Assembly (NCBI GenBank): GCA_027605045.1 | Contig: JAQFWX010000004.1 | Coordinates: forward strand, 1,498,683 to 1,562,682 | Length of the DNA: 64,000 nucleotides | Reading direction: 5' to 3' | From: Phallus indusiatus | Lineage: Eukaryota; Basidiomycota; Agaricomycetes; Phallales; Phallaceae | Shown here: in pieces, positions 45,555 to 56,733 of the stretch | Layout of the letters: every line of letters starts with the position of its first letter | Numbering within the stretch: position 1 is the first letter of the stretch | Made by a program: the position numbers and the translations under genes | The notes under the pieces: model-generated | What the model was told of the DNA's origin: nothing | What the model saw: only the letters and a program-made list of their open reading frames with translations | Databases searched by the model: none

Positions 45555-46985
45555 TTAAATCCCTGGATAGTAAAGCTCTGCTAGGGCGTTAGGACTGCCA
45601 TCGCTGTTCATCAAGCCGTTTTCCGGATTGACATTCCCGAGGTCAAGCATCAAACCTAGAAAGAAAAAGGGGTCAAATCGAAATTTTTTAAGGTTACGTG
45701 TGGCTGAACAACATACCGAAAGGAGAGTATGCCGCGATGTAGTCGGTAGATTGGAAGAACTGTGTCATTGTGGTTGCAAATGCAGTGATCTGTGCCGGGT
45801 CGCACTGTTGACCATTAGTGAAACTCTGTCGAAATGCTTTAGTTATTGGTACGCTTTGATTAAGAGGATAAAAGTGACCTCGCAAGCGAACTCCGATACA
45901 ATCATTGGCATTGGGAATTGCTTCTGCATGCCCTGAATCCAGGTTATGAAATCCGCTGAAACAGTGCCATAATAGTGCACGTCTATGAAGGAACACTAAA
46001 AAGACAGGATATTCAAACCATGCATTTGAATCAAAAGGAGAAGAAAAACCATACTCCACAGTTTGCATGACCATTATTACAGGATGAGAAAAACGACTCG
46101 AGCCAAGCCGGCGCACCAGGATCCGATGTGACGGCTGGGCAACCGACCAGAGTGCCTTTTTCAACTACGGACAACACATTTGCGTTCCAGAAGCTGGCGG
46201 CGTCCTGTGGAGACAAATTGCATTGCGATGAAATTTCACACCTATGAAGGAAACAGTCATGATCTCCGGGGAGAATACAAGAAAGAACAGAGACACATAC
46301 TCGTTGTATGTCTTGACAATCTGTGGTGGTGTCTGGGCATTCACGACGTTAGCTTGCCACGAGGCCTGGTTTTTGGTACCCCATAGGGTCGGAATAAACT
46401 TGGGTCCTCCTGAACCGCTGGAAGTTACGCCCCAGTTATAGTAACTAGACATTGAACGTTTAGTCGAGAACCAGGCCGAAATCACCAGAGAAAAACCTAC
46501 GCGTCCAGACCTGTCCAGTCTCCCAATTGACTAGGCGAACCACCGTAAGCGCCGAGATACTTGCGAGGGAAGATTTCCTTCAAACGTTGAGCAACGCTGC
46601 CGGAGGATGTGGACTGAGATGCCGCGGGTGCTGGAGCAGAGGACTGAGGCTTGGGGGAAGAAGAGGGTGGTGGGGGTGCAGGTGCAGCCGAAGATTGTTT
46701 TGCGGGAGCAGCCGAGGTACCCGCGGCAGCAACTTTGTTTGAAGATGCCGAGGAGGCAGGAGAAGAGGCAGACGCCGGAGCAGACGAGGGAGTGGGACGG
46801 GACTTGCAACGCTTTTGCTTAGTCGATCGCTTCTTAGCGAGCAAGTTGTGTTGATGTGTGTTGCGGGTATAATGATGGCTGTGTTCGAGCGAGAGGGCAG
46901 TAACGGGGGTAGACTGGAAGGATGCAAGAACGACTGCGAGAGATAGGAAGGAGAAGAGGGAGAAGAGATGCTTGTGGACGACCAT
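45555..46985 (-). CDS. Secreted glycoside hydrolase family 128 (Asl1-like, beta-1,3-glucanase fold)
   Basis: GH128 enzymes act on beta-1,3-glucan, and Asl1 is a wall protein. The start ATG at 46983-46985 gives a signal peptide (MVVHKHLFSLFSFLSLAVVL). A Lys/Arg patch and a Ser/Ala/Pro linker follow. The catalytic core has YYNWGVTSSGSGGPKFIPTL, then LWGTKNQ, LSPQDAASFWNANVLSVV, GCPAVTSDPGAPAWLESF, IDVHYYGTVSADFITWIQGM and the nucleophile motif IVSEFACE. The acid/base motif, usually GFNEPD, reads TYNE-CEISSQCN across an intron: the Asn-Glu is kept but the Pro is replaced by Cys. It ends LAELYYPGI. A TATA-like tataaaaag lies 130 bp upstream. Confidence 0.85.
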
Positions 46986-47345
46986 GCCGATAAAGATAGA
47001 TGTGTTTCTGCAAAGGAATGTGGCTGAGAAAAGATTGGACGGTGAGGAGGAGGATAAGAGAGAAAAAGAGAAGGGGAGTTCTTGCTATTGTCGGCCATGG
47101 TTACCCAGTCACCATGGCTTTTTATACGAGGTTCCTGATTTTTTCAGGATTTAGACTCCGCGCTTAACTCAGCGGGCGCCTTTGAGCTATTTAGGGAGAG
47201 CGCGCGCGGAGACAAACTTCTTTTTTTCTTCTCTCCTTTCCTTTAACCCATCAAAAGTTTTTTCCAAGCACACAAAAGAAAAAAACCTCCGGTTCATTTC
47301 CACTCGCGTTCATCTGCCCAGCGTCCATCCCGCTCGCTCCTCATA
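46986..47345. promoter_or_regulatory. Divergent promoter between GH128 and the two-RRM gene
   Basis: The 360 bp region holds tataaaaag on the minus strand (47118-47126), serving the GH128 gene, and a T/C-rich tract (47219-47245) before the plus-strand RRM gene. An ATG in strong context at 47096-47098 on the minus strand opens a frame overlapping the GH128 start. Confidence 0.55.
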
Positions 47346-48531
47346 ATGTCTGACGCTCCTCCTTCCGTCACACAAAACGGCGACACTCAAGTCGAAGAGG
47401 CTCCCAGCCACAAGGTACGAATCGTGTTTGATGTTTCTTTTTGATGGTCGTTGCCTAGGATCGTGGCAAAACTGACTGTTGATCGTTTCTCTCCGCGCTC
47501 TTTCGCAGGTCTTCACCGGTAATCTTGCCTACTCTACTACCGAGAGTGGTCTCAAAGAGCTTTTCCAACCCTTTGCCTCTGATGTGTAAGGACTCCGTAT
47601 TCTTTTAACCCCTTTTTCTAATAATAATAATAAACTTGGTTTCTTGTAGCGTCTCTGTTCAAGTCATTAATCGTGGTAATCGCTCTGCTGGTTATGGTTT
47701 CGTAGCCTTCTCTTCTCTCGAGGCTGCTGAACAGGCGGTTGCCGCTCTCAACAAGAAGGAGCTCGACGGTCGCACTATTATTGTCGAAATTGCCAAGCCC
47801 ACAGACCAGAAGGACAAGGACAGGTCCCAGAAGAGGACCAAGAGAAGGGTTGGCAGACGCGGTGCCAAAGCTCCTCCCGGCGAGGTTACCGAGGCCGAGG
47901 CTAACGGCGACTCGGACAAACCTGAAGGCGCTGCCGACACTACAGCGTCCACCAAACCTAGAAAGAGGCGGTTCTTCGTGAGTTTTTCCTTTTTTTGGCC
48001 TCGTATCCCTATCACTAAGTGACTATATGCTAATGTTTTCTCCCGCTTACACAGAGAAGGAACCCAAAGAAGGCTGCAAAGGACTCTGCTACCGATGACA
48101 ATGCTCCCGCTGCTGAAGCAACCAACAATGGAGAAGATGCCCCCAAAAGGGCACCCCGTCAGCCTCGCAAGCGTCCTACCCGTGCCTCAGGCGAACCCCC
48201 GGTCGGCGAACCTTCCCCCAATGTTCTGTTTGTTGCCAACCTCGGTTTTAATGTTGATGATGAGGGTCTCGCCGAAATCTTCACTTCTAACTCGATCAAT
48301 GTCGTCTCAGCTCATGTTGTCAAGAGAAGATGGGGCAAACCCAGGAAGAGCAAAGGCTACGGTTTCGTTGATGTCGGTTCGGAGGAAGAACAGAAGAAGG
48401 CCATCGACGCTCTTCAGGGCAAGGAATTTAATGGTCGCGAAATTGCTGTGAAAATTGCCGTTAACGCACAGGATAAAGAAGATGATGCGGAAGGCGAGAA
48501 GGTCGAAAATGGTGCTACTCCTCCTGCGTGA
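47346..48531 (+). CDS. RNA-binding protein with two RRMs
   Basis: Likely nuclear or nucleolar mRNA/rRNA-binding protein; the exact orthologue is not identified. The start ATG at 47346 gives MSDAPPSVTQNGDTQVEEAP. RRM1: VFTGNLAYSTTESGLKELFQ, then RSAGYGFVAFSSLEAAEQAV (RNP1 GYGFVAF) and GRTIIVEIAKP. A basic linker (KRTKRRVGRRGAKAPPGE, RKRRF) and an acidic stretch follow. RRM2: NVLFVANLGFNVDDEGLAEI, KSKGYGFVDVGSEEEQKKAI, NGREIAVKIAVN. The tail is acidic. Four exons. The spacing of two RRMs around a basic linker resembles fungal Rnp24-like proteins. Confidence 0.8.
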
Positions 48532-49043
48532 AAAAACAAAATTCAACAAAAACGATTTGATCCTCCCCTTTTCTCTCTCTCCTCGAATGTCATTATTTCG
48601 AAGAGCTAAAGGCGGTTTTCACGGTTCCCAACTCCCCCTTTCGTTTTTTTCTTTGCTCCACCAACGCTTATTCACGGGACGGTTTCCAACTTCTAATAAT
48701 CTCTAATGTTTCTCTTTCTCTCAGTGATTTCGGCGGATTGCCTTTTTTCTTATCTCTGCTCCACGAATTGGCTCCACATAGTTCCTGTTCTCTCTCGATT
48801 ATAACTGCTGATGTCACTTGAGTGTGATGAAGTTTGTTTCTTCTTATTCCGTCCTAACGTGTTTTTGACGTCTTTTTTAAACCTATTTATATCCTGTAGG
48901 GTTATTTCACAACATGAGCACTAGGAATTCATTTTTTCGATGTTTTGGTGAAATCCCAACCCGTGCCTTTAAGTAGAAAAGCGTGATAACCCCTTTTACC
49001 TTTTCCCTGAGAGATCGTCGATTACATAAGGGTCAAACGAAAC
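48532..49043. other. Intergenic region, T/C-rich, no gene seen
   Basis: About 510 bp between two plus-strand genes, with T- and C-rich runs expected of a 3' UTR. No conserved frame is present. Confidence 0.5.
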
Positions 49044-50427
49044 ATGTCTGATGCGGAAGACGATGACTATCTCTCTGATAAGTTCATCGCTGCGAGCTCA
49101 GCAGCAGTTTCAACGACCAATTTGAGTCCGTCTACGACATACACTGAGCGTCGACGTCAAGCACTACGTGTTTCTGAGCTCAAGAATGCTCAAAATCGGA
49201 AAAAGAGCAGACGAGAACTGGAAGAAGAATCTCTCAAGGAAGGGTTGGGCAAGAGTCTTTTTGAGAAGGCTGCTGAGAATGCAACCTCTCAGAATGGGGA
49301 TGGCAATAAAGCTATGAAAATGATGCTCAAGGTCGTTCATCTTCTACTTGTGTGGGCTAATTGAGTTCAAGTTCTAATGCTTTGGGCTTATGTGCAGATG
49401 GGTTTCAAACCCGGTCAATCACTTGGTGTCGCGGCTAAAGGCGGCGAAGATGAGATTCCTGTTACAGCTCAGGATGCTACCGAAACAGAAACAGTACCAT
49501 CCCGAGGCCAGCCAGGACATCTTGTTGAACCCATCCGCGTCGAATTGTGGTCAGGTGAGCTGCACTCTCGAATCTCACACTCTGTCTAATTAATCGTCCT
49601 TTCAAGGTCGAGAGGGTGTGGGAAAACGGAAACGCAACGTTTCACCAGGTGTAGCTGCTAAACTCGCGAAGCTGGTGCAAGATTCTGCTGAAGAGCAGAT
49701 GCGAGGGTCGTATCGTGAACGAGCGAGAGCAGAGTACGAAGAAAAGCGTGCTGAAGGACGTCTTCGTGCTGCCAGGCTGACATGTATCACTCTAGACGAA
49801 GAAGCCGGTAAAAAGGTATGCGTGGCGCATGCATACGCTGAGGTTCAGCTCATATTTCTGACGTTTCCTGTTCAGTTCAACGTGTATTGGCTGGATCCAC
49901 AAGATCCCGAAACATTCCCTTCAGACTTGTTGGAAATCTTGACTTCCCATCCATCGCTCTTACAACAAAGTTCGGCGGGTGGATCTATCATGTCACAAGA
50001 AGAACGGTTAAGAAGACAAATGCGGATTGATGCGCTTCAGTCCCCGCGCTCGATCTCCGGTCCAGAAGGAAGAGAAGAAGACGACGATGAAGTGGCGGAG
50101 AACATCGTCATACAAGATGAATTACCAAAGGTTCGAGTAGCCGAATGGCCGGAACACGTTGTGCAAGAAGTGAAGTCGTATATATCAGCCGACGTCAGTC
50201 ATCTCGCCCGATGATTATTACTTTATTATTATTAAATTCTCAATTTCTTTTTTCTTTTTCTTTTTTTCATTTTACATGAATTCCTTTAGGCACGCGCGCG
50301 ATTGAAGATGACTCTCGAGTACTTGCGATCGACGCATTTGTATTGCTTCTGGTGTGGAACGAAATATGAAGATGCCGAGGATCTTAAAAAGAATTGTCCG
50401 GGTTTGGAAGAGGAAGACCACGACTAA
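49044..50427 (+). CDS. GPATCH11-like G-patch protein with DUF4187
   Basis: GPATCH11/CCDC75 homologue, a nuclear protein thought to activate a DEAH helicase. The start ATG at 49044 gives MSDAEDDDYLSDKFIAASSA. A charged coiled region (RRRQALRVSELKNAQNRKKS) precedes the split G-patch: MMLK-MGFKPGQSLGVAAKGG. Then HLVEPIRVELWSGREGVGKR and SYRERARAEYEEKRAEGRLR, the typical linker. The C-terminal DUF4187 spans the last intron: ARARLKMTLEYLRSTHLYCF, then WCGTKYEDAEDLKKNCPGL and a stop at 50425-50427. The CxxC and final Cys may bind zinc. The whole architecture matches the family. Confidence 0.88.
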
Positions 50428-50660
50428 TTCATCATTCGTTTTCTTGTGGTATAAAAAAAACTGTTTTGAATTTGATTTGCTGTTGCTACAGAAAAGAAAA
50501 GGGCAAGAGAACAAGTACAAGTGGAAAAAGAGCGAAGGACGAAGAGAGTGAAGGAGAAGAGCAACGATATTTGTCAGAACACAAATGGCGAGGGGGGTTA
50601 TATATGATGATATGGGGAATGATGGTATAAGAAGACGAGGGGATGGATCAATATCACACT

Positions 50661-51881
50661 TCAAAGACATGGCGTGCCGATCGTTGACCTCGATCTAGAT
50701 ATGTAAAAAGAACGATAAGAAGATAATCGAAGACCATGTTGTCGGACAACACGTGGATTGCTCTCTGTAGCTGTCAATGTAGCAACGGCTTCACAGGGGA
50801 CATTTTCTGAATCGGAAGAGTGGACTGGATGAAGACCCGGAAGAAGTCTAGGAAGAAGAACAGGCGAAAGGGATGCGAAACGTCTTTTCTGACGGAAGTT
50901 GGTCAGCGTCGGAGATGATTGAGGAGTTTTCCGGCGAGCGAATGATGAAATGGGCACGTCTGGTCGATTCTCTATGTCGATGGGCATGAGTTTCTGTTGT
51001 GGAGCGAAGGGAGGAGAAGAAGAAGAATGATGATGATGATGATGAGATTGTGGATGTGAGGAAAGAGATAGCGATGGAGACGGTGATGGAGACGGTTTAT
51101 CAACCACAATGTTGGTATCTATGTTCTCAAGCTGGAGTCCGGAGGTCAGCAATCGCGGGGATACAGTCGATGGCTACACGTATGTGAGATATTTCGTATC
51201 ATATCATTAATTTAAGATGGACCTACTCGATCTGGTATTTCTAATTCAGGTGTAGGTTTGGCTGCATCCTGCAGGTCGTCCGGTAAACTAGATCTCCGGA
51301 TATGAACCTAAACATTAAATGAATTAAGAACTATTAGAGAACAAAAAACCCAAAAAGAATTCGAAAATTCAAAATCTTTCTTACAGAGTTAGAAGCACCT
51401 GAATAAGGTGTAAATCTCTTGATTGAGCGCGTGGAATGCCTTGTTAGTCTGATATGATTATTGGGTGCTTCTCCGGGATCGGCGATGCAGGTGTCGAAAG
51501 AAAGTGTCGAGTTATCAAGTGTGTGGTGGTCATTGGTGACGACGATAGAAGGTGAGCTTGAAGGAAAGTGTTTGGCTGATGCAGAGGACGATAATGAAGA
51601 GAAAGACGAAGTGCAGCGAATGTGCCTTGTTGGGGACCGTGCCTGTGTCCCTGACGCGCCGGACGACGGCGCCGGCTGGTTCAAGTTGGCGGTGTTAATG
51701 GCCAGGGGACACTGTGCTCTTGCCTCTAGTATTAAATCTGACTCTGCGTTAATGACCGGCGAGTCTGCATTGCTAAGATGCAACGAGGCAAGCCTGTATA
51801 AAATTAACAATATTCTTCGATAATACAAGAATGCTCCAGACAGACAGATACGTACAGCTCAGAAAACGTCGGGAGTGTCAT
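50661..51881 (-). CDS. Ser/Pro/His-rich hypothetical protein
   Basis: No domain recognised. The start ATG at 51879-51881 gives MTLPTFSEL, spliced to LASLHLSNADSPVINAESDL, the only part with folded character. LNQPAPSSGASGTQARSPTR and long Ser runs follow. A middle exon (VHIRRSSLPDDLQDAAKPTP) and a last exon (PSTVSPRLLTSGLQLENIDT) continue it. The latter holds a His6 run (PQSHHHHHHSSSSPP) and several basic RRKTP-like phosphorylation-type motifs. Stop at 50661. The clean splicing of three exons supports a real gene. Likely a disordered regulatory protein. Confidence 0.55.
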
Positions 51882-52223
51882 GCAGAAGTAGAGCAGCGAA
51901 CAAGGCAGTAAAACAAAGAAAACGAAAACATAGAAAAGAGTCTGGAAAGGGGCACCGTGGCAGGGTGATTAAATATATATCCAGAACGACAGAGATACGA
52001 CAACCATTTATTTCTGTAGAACGGACGACGTTGTTACCCGGTCGTCTCAGTTACCATTTGGCAACTGGCGCGGCGCGTACACACGACTCGGACTCGGACA
52101 TCACTGACTGATGTTCCCTCGTGGTGCTAGGCTGAGCCAGCATTTTGCTATGTAGAATATATATCACGCATGTACATGCACATAGCATCTATAAAAGTAA
52201 AGCTTGGCAACCCGACATTCTTA
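51882..52223. other. Intergenic region, no gene seen
   Basis: About 340 bp between two minus-strand genes. It includes a tatatat element near 51972 and acatgtacatgcacat near 52170. No conserved open frame. Confidence 0.45.
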
Positions 52224-53141
52224 TCACCAACGACCCATCGACAACGCCCAGCGATGCAGGAGACAGGTCAATACAACCTGTAATATTAATCTCTATCTTG
52301 TAGTAACATTGATGCTGTGGTGCTGTGGTTACTAACCTGATCTAGCATACCCTGTCCGCGATCTGCAACGACCAATTCCAAACCGTGGTCGTCGTAACTC
52401 GCGACAACGCGTTTTCTCCAGTCCAGGCACTGCAATGCAAAACGTAATAATTAATATTACATGTATACACACAGTGTTCATTATACACCTTCGACAACTA
52501 ATATAAACTCACCCGAAGAGAATTATTATTATTACCATCATGCTTCCATTTGTATTCAACACCGTTCCAACGGAACCTGCGGGACCTATATGGAAGTACT
52601 AATTTAAGCAAAATTCGGCGGTCCCTGCACTACGCCACGCTATTAAACGACTCACCGGCTGGTGGTACTCTTCGACCGTCGCAAGTCCGAGATTGGTACC
52701 TGACGACAGCCGTCATTCATGCATTCATTCAATCATTCAATCATCGACTCAGGGGGGTCTAAAAAAGGCCCTATGTAGATAAAAAAGGCTGTGCCTACAC
52801 GTAGGGCTCCGAAGGTAACGACTCCATTCATCTCTCCTCTCCACTCGATACTCCCCGCTACCTCGTACCGGTGAGTGAATTTATTGTATCGAGTAAATTC
52901 TGTTGCCGTCGTATTGCCAGCTGTGAACGTCTGTATCTAACATGATGATAGTAATAATTATATTGTAACATCAATATCGCGTCGTCTGATAGTTACCGGT
53001 ACATACTACGCTCTCACTCACCTGCATGATCTCAAGCATTTCTCCATCTTCTTGAACTTCAATAACATTGCACGTGCGCAGGTCGCCAGTGGTGCTGTTG
53101 TCCGCTGTCAAATTTGAACGCGTGAACTGGAGACGAACCAT
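52224..53141 (-). CDS. DUF6593-type small protein
   Basis: DUF6593 proteins are common in Agaricomycetes and of unknown function. The start ATG at 53139-53141 gives MVRLQFTRSNLTADNSTTGD, then LRTCNVIEVQEDGEMLEIMQ. Exon 2 reads TFTAGNTTATEFTRYNKFTH. After a long intron of about 300 nt, FRWNGVEYKWKHDGNNNNSL gives the family block (RW..G..YKWK). CLDWRKRVVASYDDHGLELV and GQGMLDQVVLTCLLHRW follow, matching the GxxMLDxIVVT end. Stop at 52224. About 130 residues, five exons. Assignment rests on the YKW and MLD blocks. Confidence 0.62.
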
Positions 53142-53559
53142 AAACAAAAATATTTTTCCAAAGCTGGGGCACACAAACCGTGTGAGTTTTGTCTGTATCA
53201 GCTACTATTTATCAAAATCAAACAACCTCTTTGAGGATTCTTTTTTTTTTTTTGATTCTTCTGTGAATTGAATCGCGAATGTAATCAAAATCATGACGAA
53301 GGCTGCAATTGTGGCCCTTTACAGCAAACCTTTGGTTGCTGCTGACCAAGCTGGTTGTCGAGAGGGACACTGGTTACATAAGCCCGGGCTTTCAAGCATG
53401 GCTTTGACACATTTAAATGTGGTAATACTATTCTTGATTTCTTTTATTTCATTCTAACAATACTACATAAATTTCTAAAAGATGCAACAATAAACACGAG
53501 TGGAGCGGTGGTTTCGTTTTTTTTTCACTTATTCATAAAAGCTCCAACTTGAAAAATTT
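53142..53559. other. Intergenic region, no gene seen
   Basis: About 420 bp between GAPDH and the DUF6593 gene. One 52-codon frame starts at 53294 on the plus strand but has no conserved feature. T-runs at 53241-53251 and 53517-53525. Confidence 0.45.
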
Positions 53560-55116
<1,557 letters not shown>

Positions 55117-55180
55117 GTTGTTTGTTGTAGAGTGGAGATAGAGAGGATGAGGTACTGAGAGAGAAGGGGAGATGGAGGGG
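55117..55180 (-). promoter_or_regulatory. CT-rich leader of the GAPDH gene
   Basis: On the minus strand the 60 bp before the GAPDH ATG are almost all pyrimidine (cctccatctccccttctc, ctcagtacctcatcctct). Such tracts are typical of strong basidiomycete gpd promoters and sit at the transcription start. Confidence 0.6.
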
Positions 55181-55535
55181 TAGATAAAGAAACGCCGCGC
55201 GCCAGTTACATCATCGGGTATTTCCTTGCCATCGGACTTCCTTCCTTTGGGCCGCTTTGGGGTTGATCTCGGAAAAACAAAATGTGTGACTCGACAATTG
55301 ACACTAACACTGGCAATGAAGCACGTTCCAATTATTCAAATATACTCTGCTCTCCAATCAGATATCTGGTTAATAGTACACGCTGTGGTGCTATTAATTA
55401 CATACCACCACAACTTACAAAACAAGGAATTGTACACGACAGTCTCTTGGTATTATACCGTCCCGCAAAGACAATTGCCCCGACGTGGCCTGCTACTCCA
55501 TCTTACAACCTAACGCCAATGATAGCGTAATAACT
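55181..55535. other. Rest of the GAPDH upstream region
   Basis: No coding sequence is evident between the CT tract and the Asf1 stop at 55536. It should include the GAPDH core promoter and the Asf1 3' UTR. Confidence 0.45.
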
Positions 55536-56330
55536 TTATGAAACAGCAACTCCATTAGGCGATCGTTCGGGGCTTGTAGCACTCGGTGCACTGTTCGCGG
55601 TCGTCGTGACATAATCGTTTGCTGACGGAACAGACGCAGATTGTGCAGGTCCTCCTTGGACCGCCACTTGTGTAGTCATCTGTGGTATAACATCCCTAGC
55701 AAAAAAACAAACAAACAAAAGCAAGCGTCAACTCAGAAACCAAAGTCTGGTACCACCCAAAACACCCACCATTTGATATGAAATCTCGTCACTCGCGGCT
55801 TATCCGACAAATTCCTCACTAGCCTGTCAAACTGAATACTCTCCGGCGGATTGAGTTGCATCTCTTCATTATCATACTCCGTGTTTTGATAATACCCAAC
55901 ACGGACAAACTCCTGGTCGTTATAGCTTCCTGTTAGAATCAGCGCTGCAACGCCGAGCACGTCTTTCGGGGGTATACGTGATGGCTGCACAGGCGATCCT
56001 TGGAACTCGAATGAGCTGACCCCAACGGGTACAGGTCCGACGAGACAGTCATCCAGCTCTTGATCGAGTGATAAGTTGTCCGGTGACGAGACGTAGATGA
56101 GTTTCCATTCAAGGTCTGGGTGGTGAGATGCTTAGACATAAACGAGATCTCTTTCATCTTTTTCTTACCGTCTTTGAGAGGTGCCATACATTCAAAGGTA
56201 ACTTGAAATCGGTACGGATCGAGAAACCGCGCAGGATTATTTAAAAACTGTGTTAATCAACAAAAGTTACTTTTCTCGTAGCAGTTTGATACAACTTACG
56301 CGGACATTCTTGATTGAAACGATCGACATT
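55536..56330 (-). CDS. ASF1: Histone chaperone Asf1
   Basis: Binds H3-H4 and acts in nucleosome assembly during replication and transcription. The start ATG at 56328-56330 gives MSIVSIKNVR, spliced to FLDPYRFQVTFECMAPLKD and then LEWKLIYVSSPDNLSLDQEL. DDCLVGPVPVGVSSFEFQGS, PSRIPPKDVLGVAALILTGS, YNDQEFVRVGYYQNTEYDNE and DKPRVTRFHIKW follow. All are highly conserved Asf1 blocks, including the V94-region and the D-rich loop. The C-terminal tail is short and Ser/Thr/Pro-rich, ending SPNGVAVS. Four exons. Tandem with GAPDH on the same strand. Confidence 0.95.
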
Positions 56331-56733
56331 CTTTCGGCGAGATGAGGATACTAAGGGATGGCTTCAAATTGTGGTGTCGCGTTTTCAGACTCCGCGTGTG
56401 GCCTGCACGTCACGCGTCACGCGTCTTTAGTAGCCATTAAAGTTTTTGGACCAAGTCCAGTATTTGATGACAGCTTGAGGAATCAATTAATTACGCGCAG
56501 CGAGCGATGGTATCCCTTGACAACGCACGCTGCAACCCGAATCTTTCGCCTTAGACCCCCAAATGGGTTTCTGTCCAGTCGCCATCGTATTGCCATCGTG
56601 CGAGCCATGACAACAGGAGAGGCGGGCTGGATATGCCCTTAATCTTCGCAGGATGTTGAACTAGTCGTCGGAAGCCTTGAGCGTGCCTTCTTTAGCACAG
56701 CGTTAGGAGGAAAAGTGATGGGGTAAAGTGCAG
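56331..56733. other. Upstream region of Asf1 and of the bZIP gene
   Basis: Divergent region of about 400 bp. A frame of 94 codons at 56358-56642 shows no conserved feature. It may hold the unresolved first exon of the bZIP gene. Confidence 0.4.

Noticed and set aside
46580..47098. 172-codon protein overlapping the GH128 gene
   Set aside because: Its composition (Pro/Leu/Ser/Arg) is what a shifted Ser/Ala/Pro linker gives. Kept only as a possible upstream regulatory frame.
53294..53452. 52-codon plus-strand frame upstream of the DUF6593 gene
   Set aside because: Random-looking composition, no splice support and no known motif.
56358..56642. 94-codon plus-strand frame near the Asf1 start
   Set aside because: No conserved motif. 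It lies in the divergent promoter region and does not splice into the bZIP gene.
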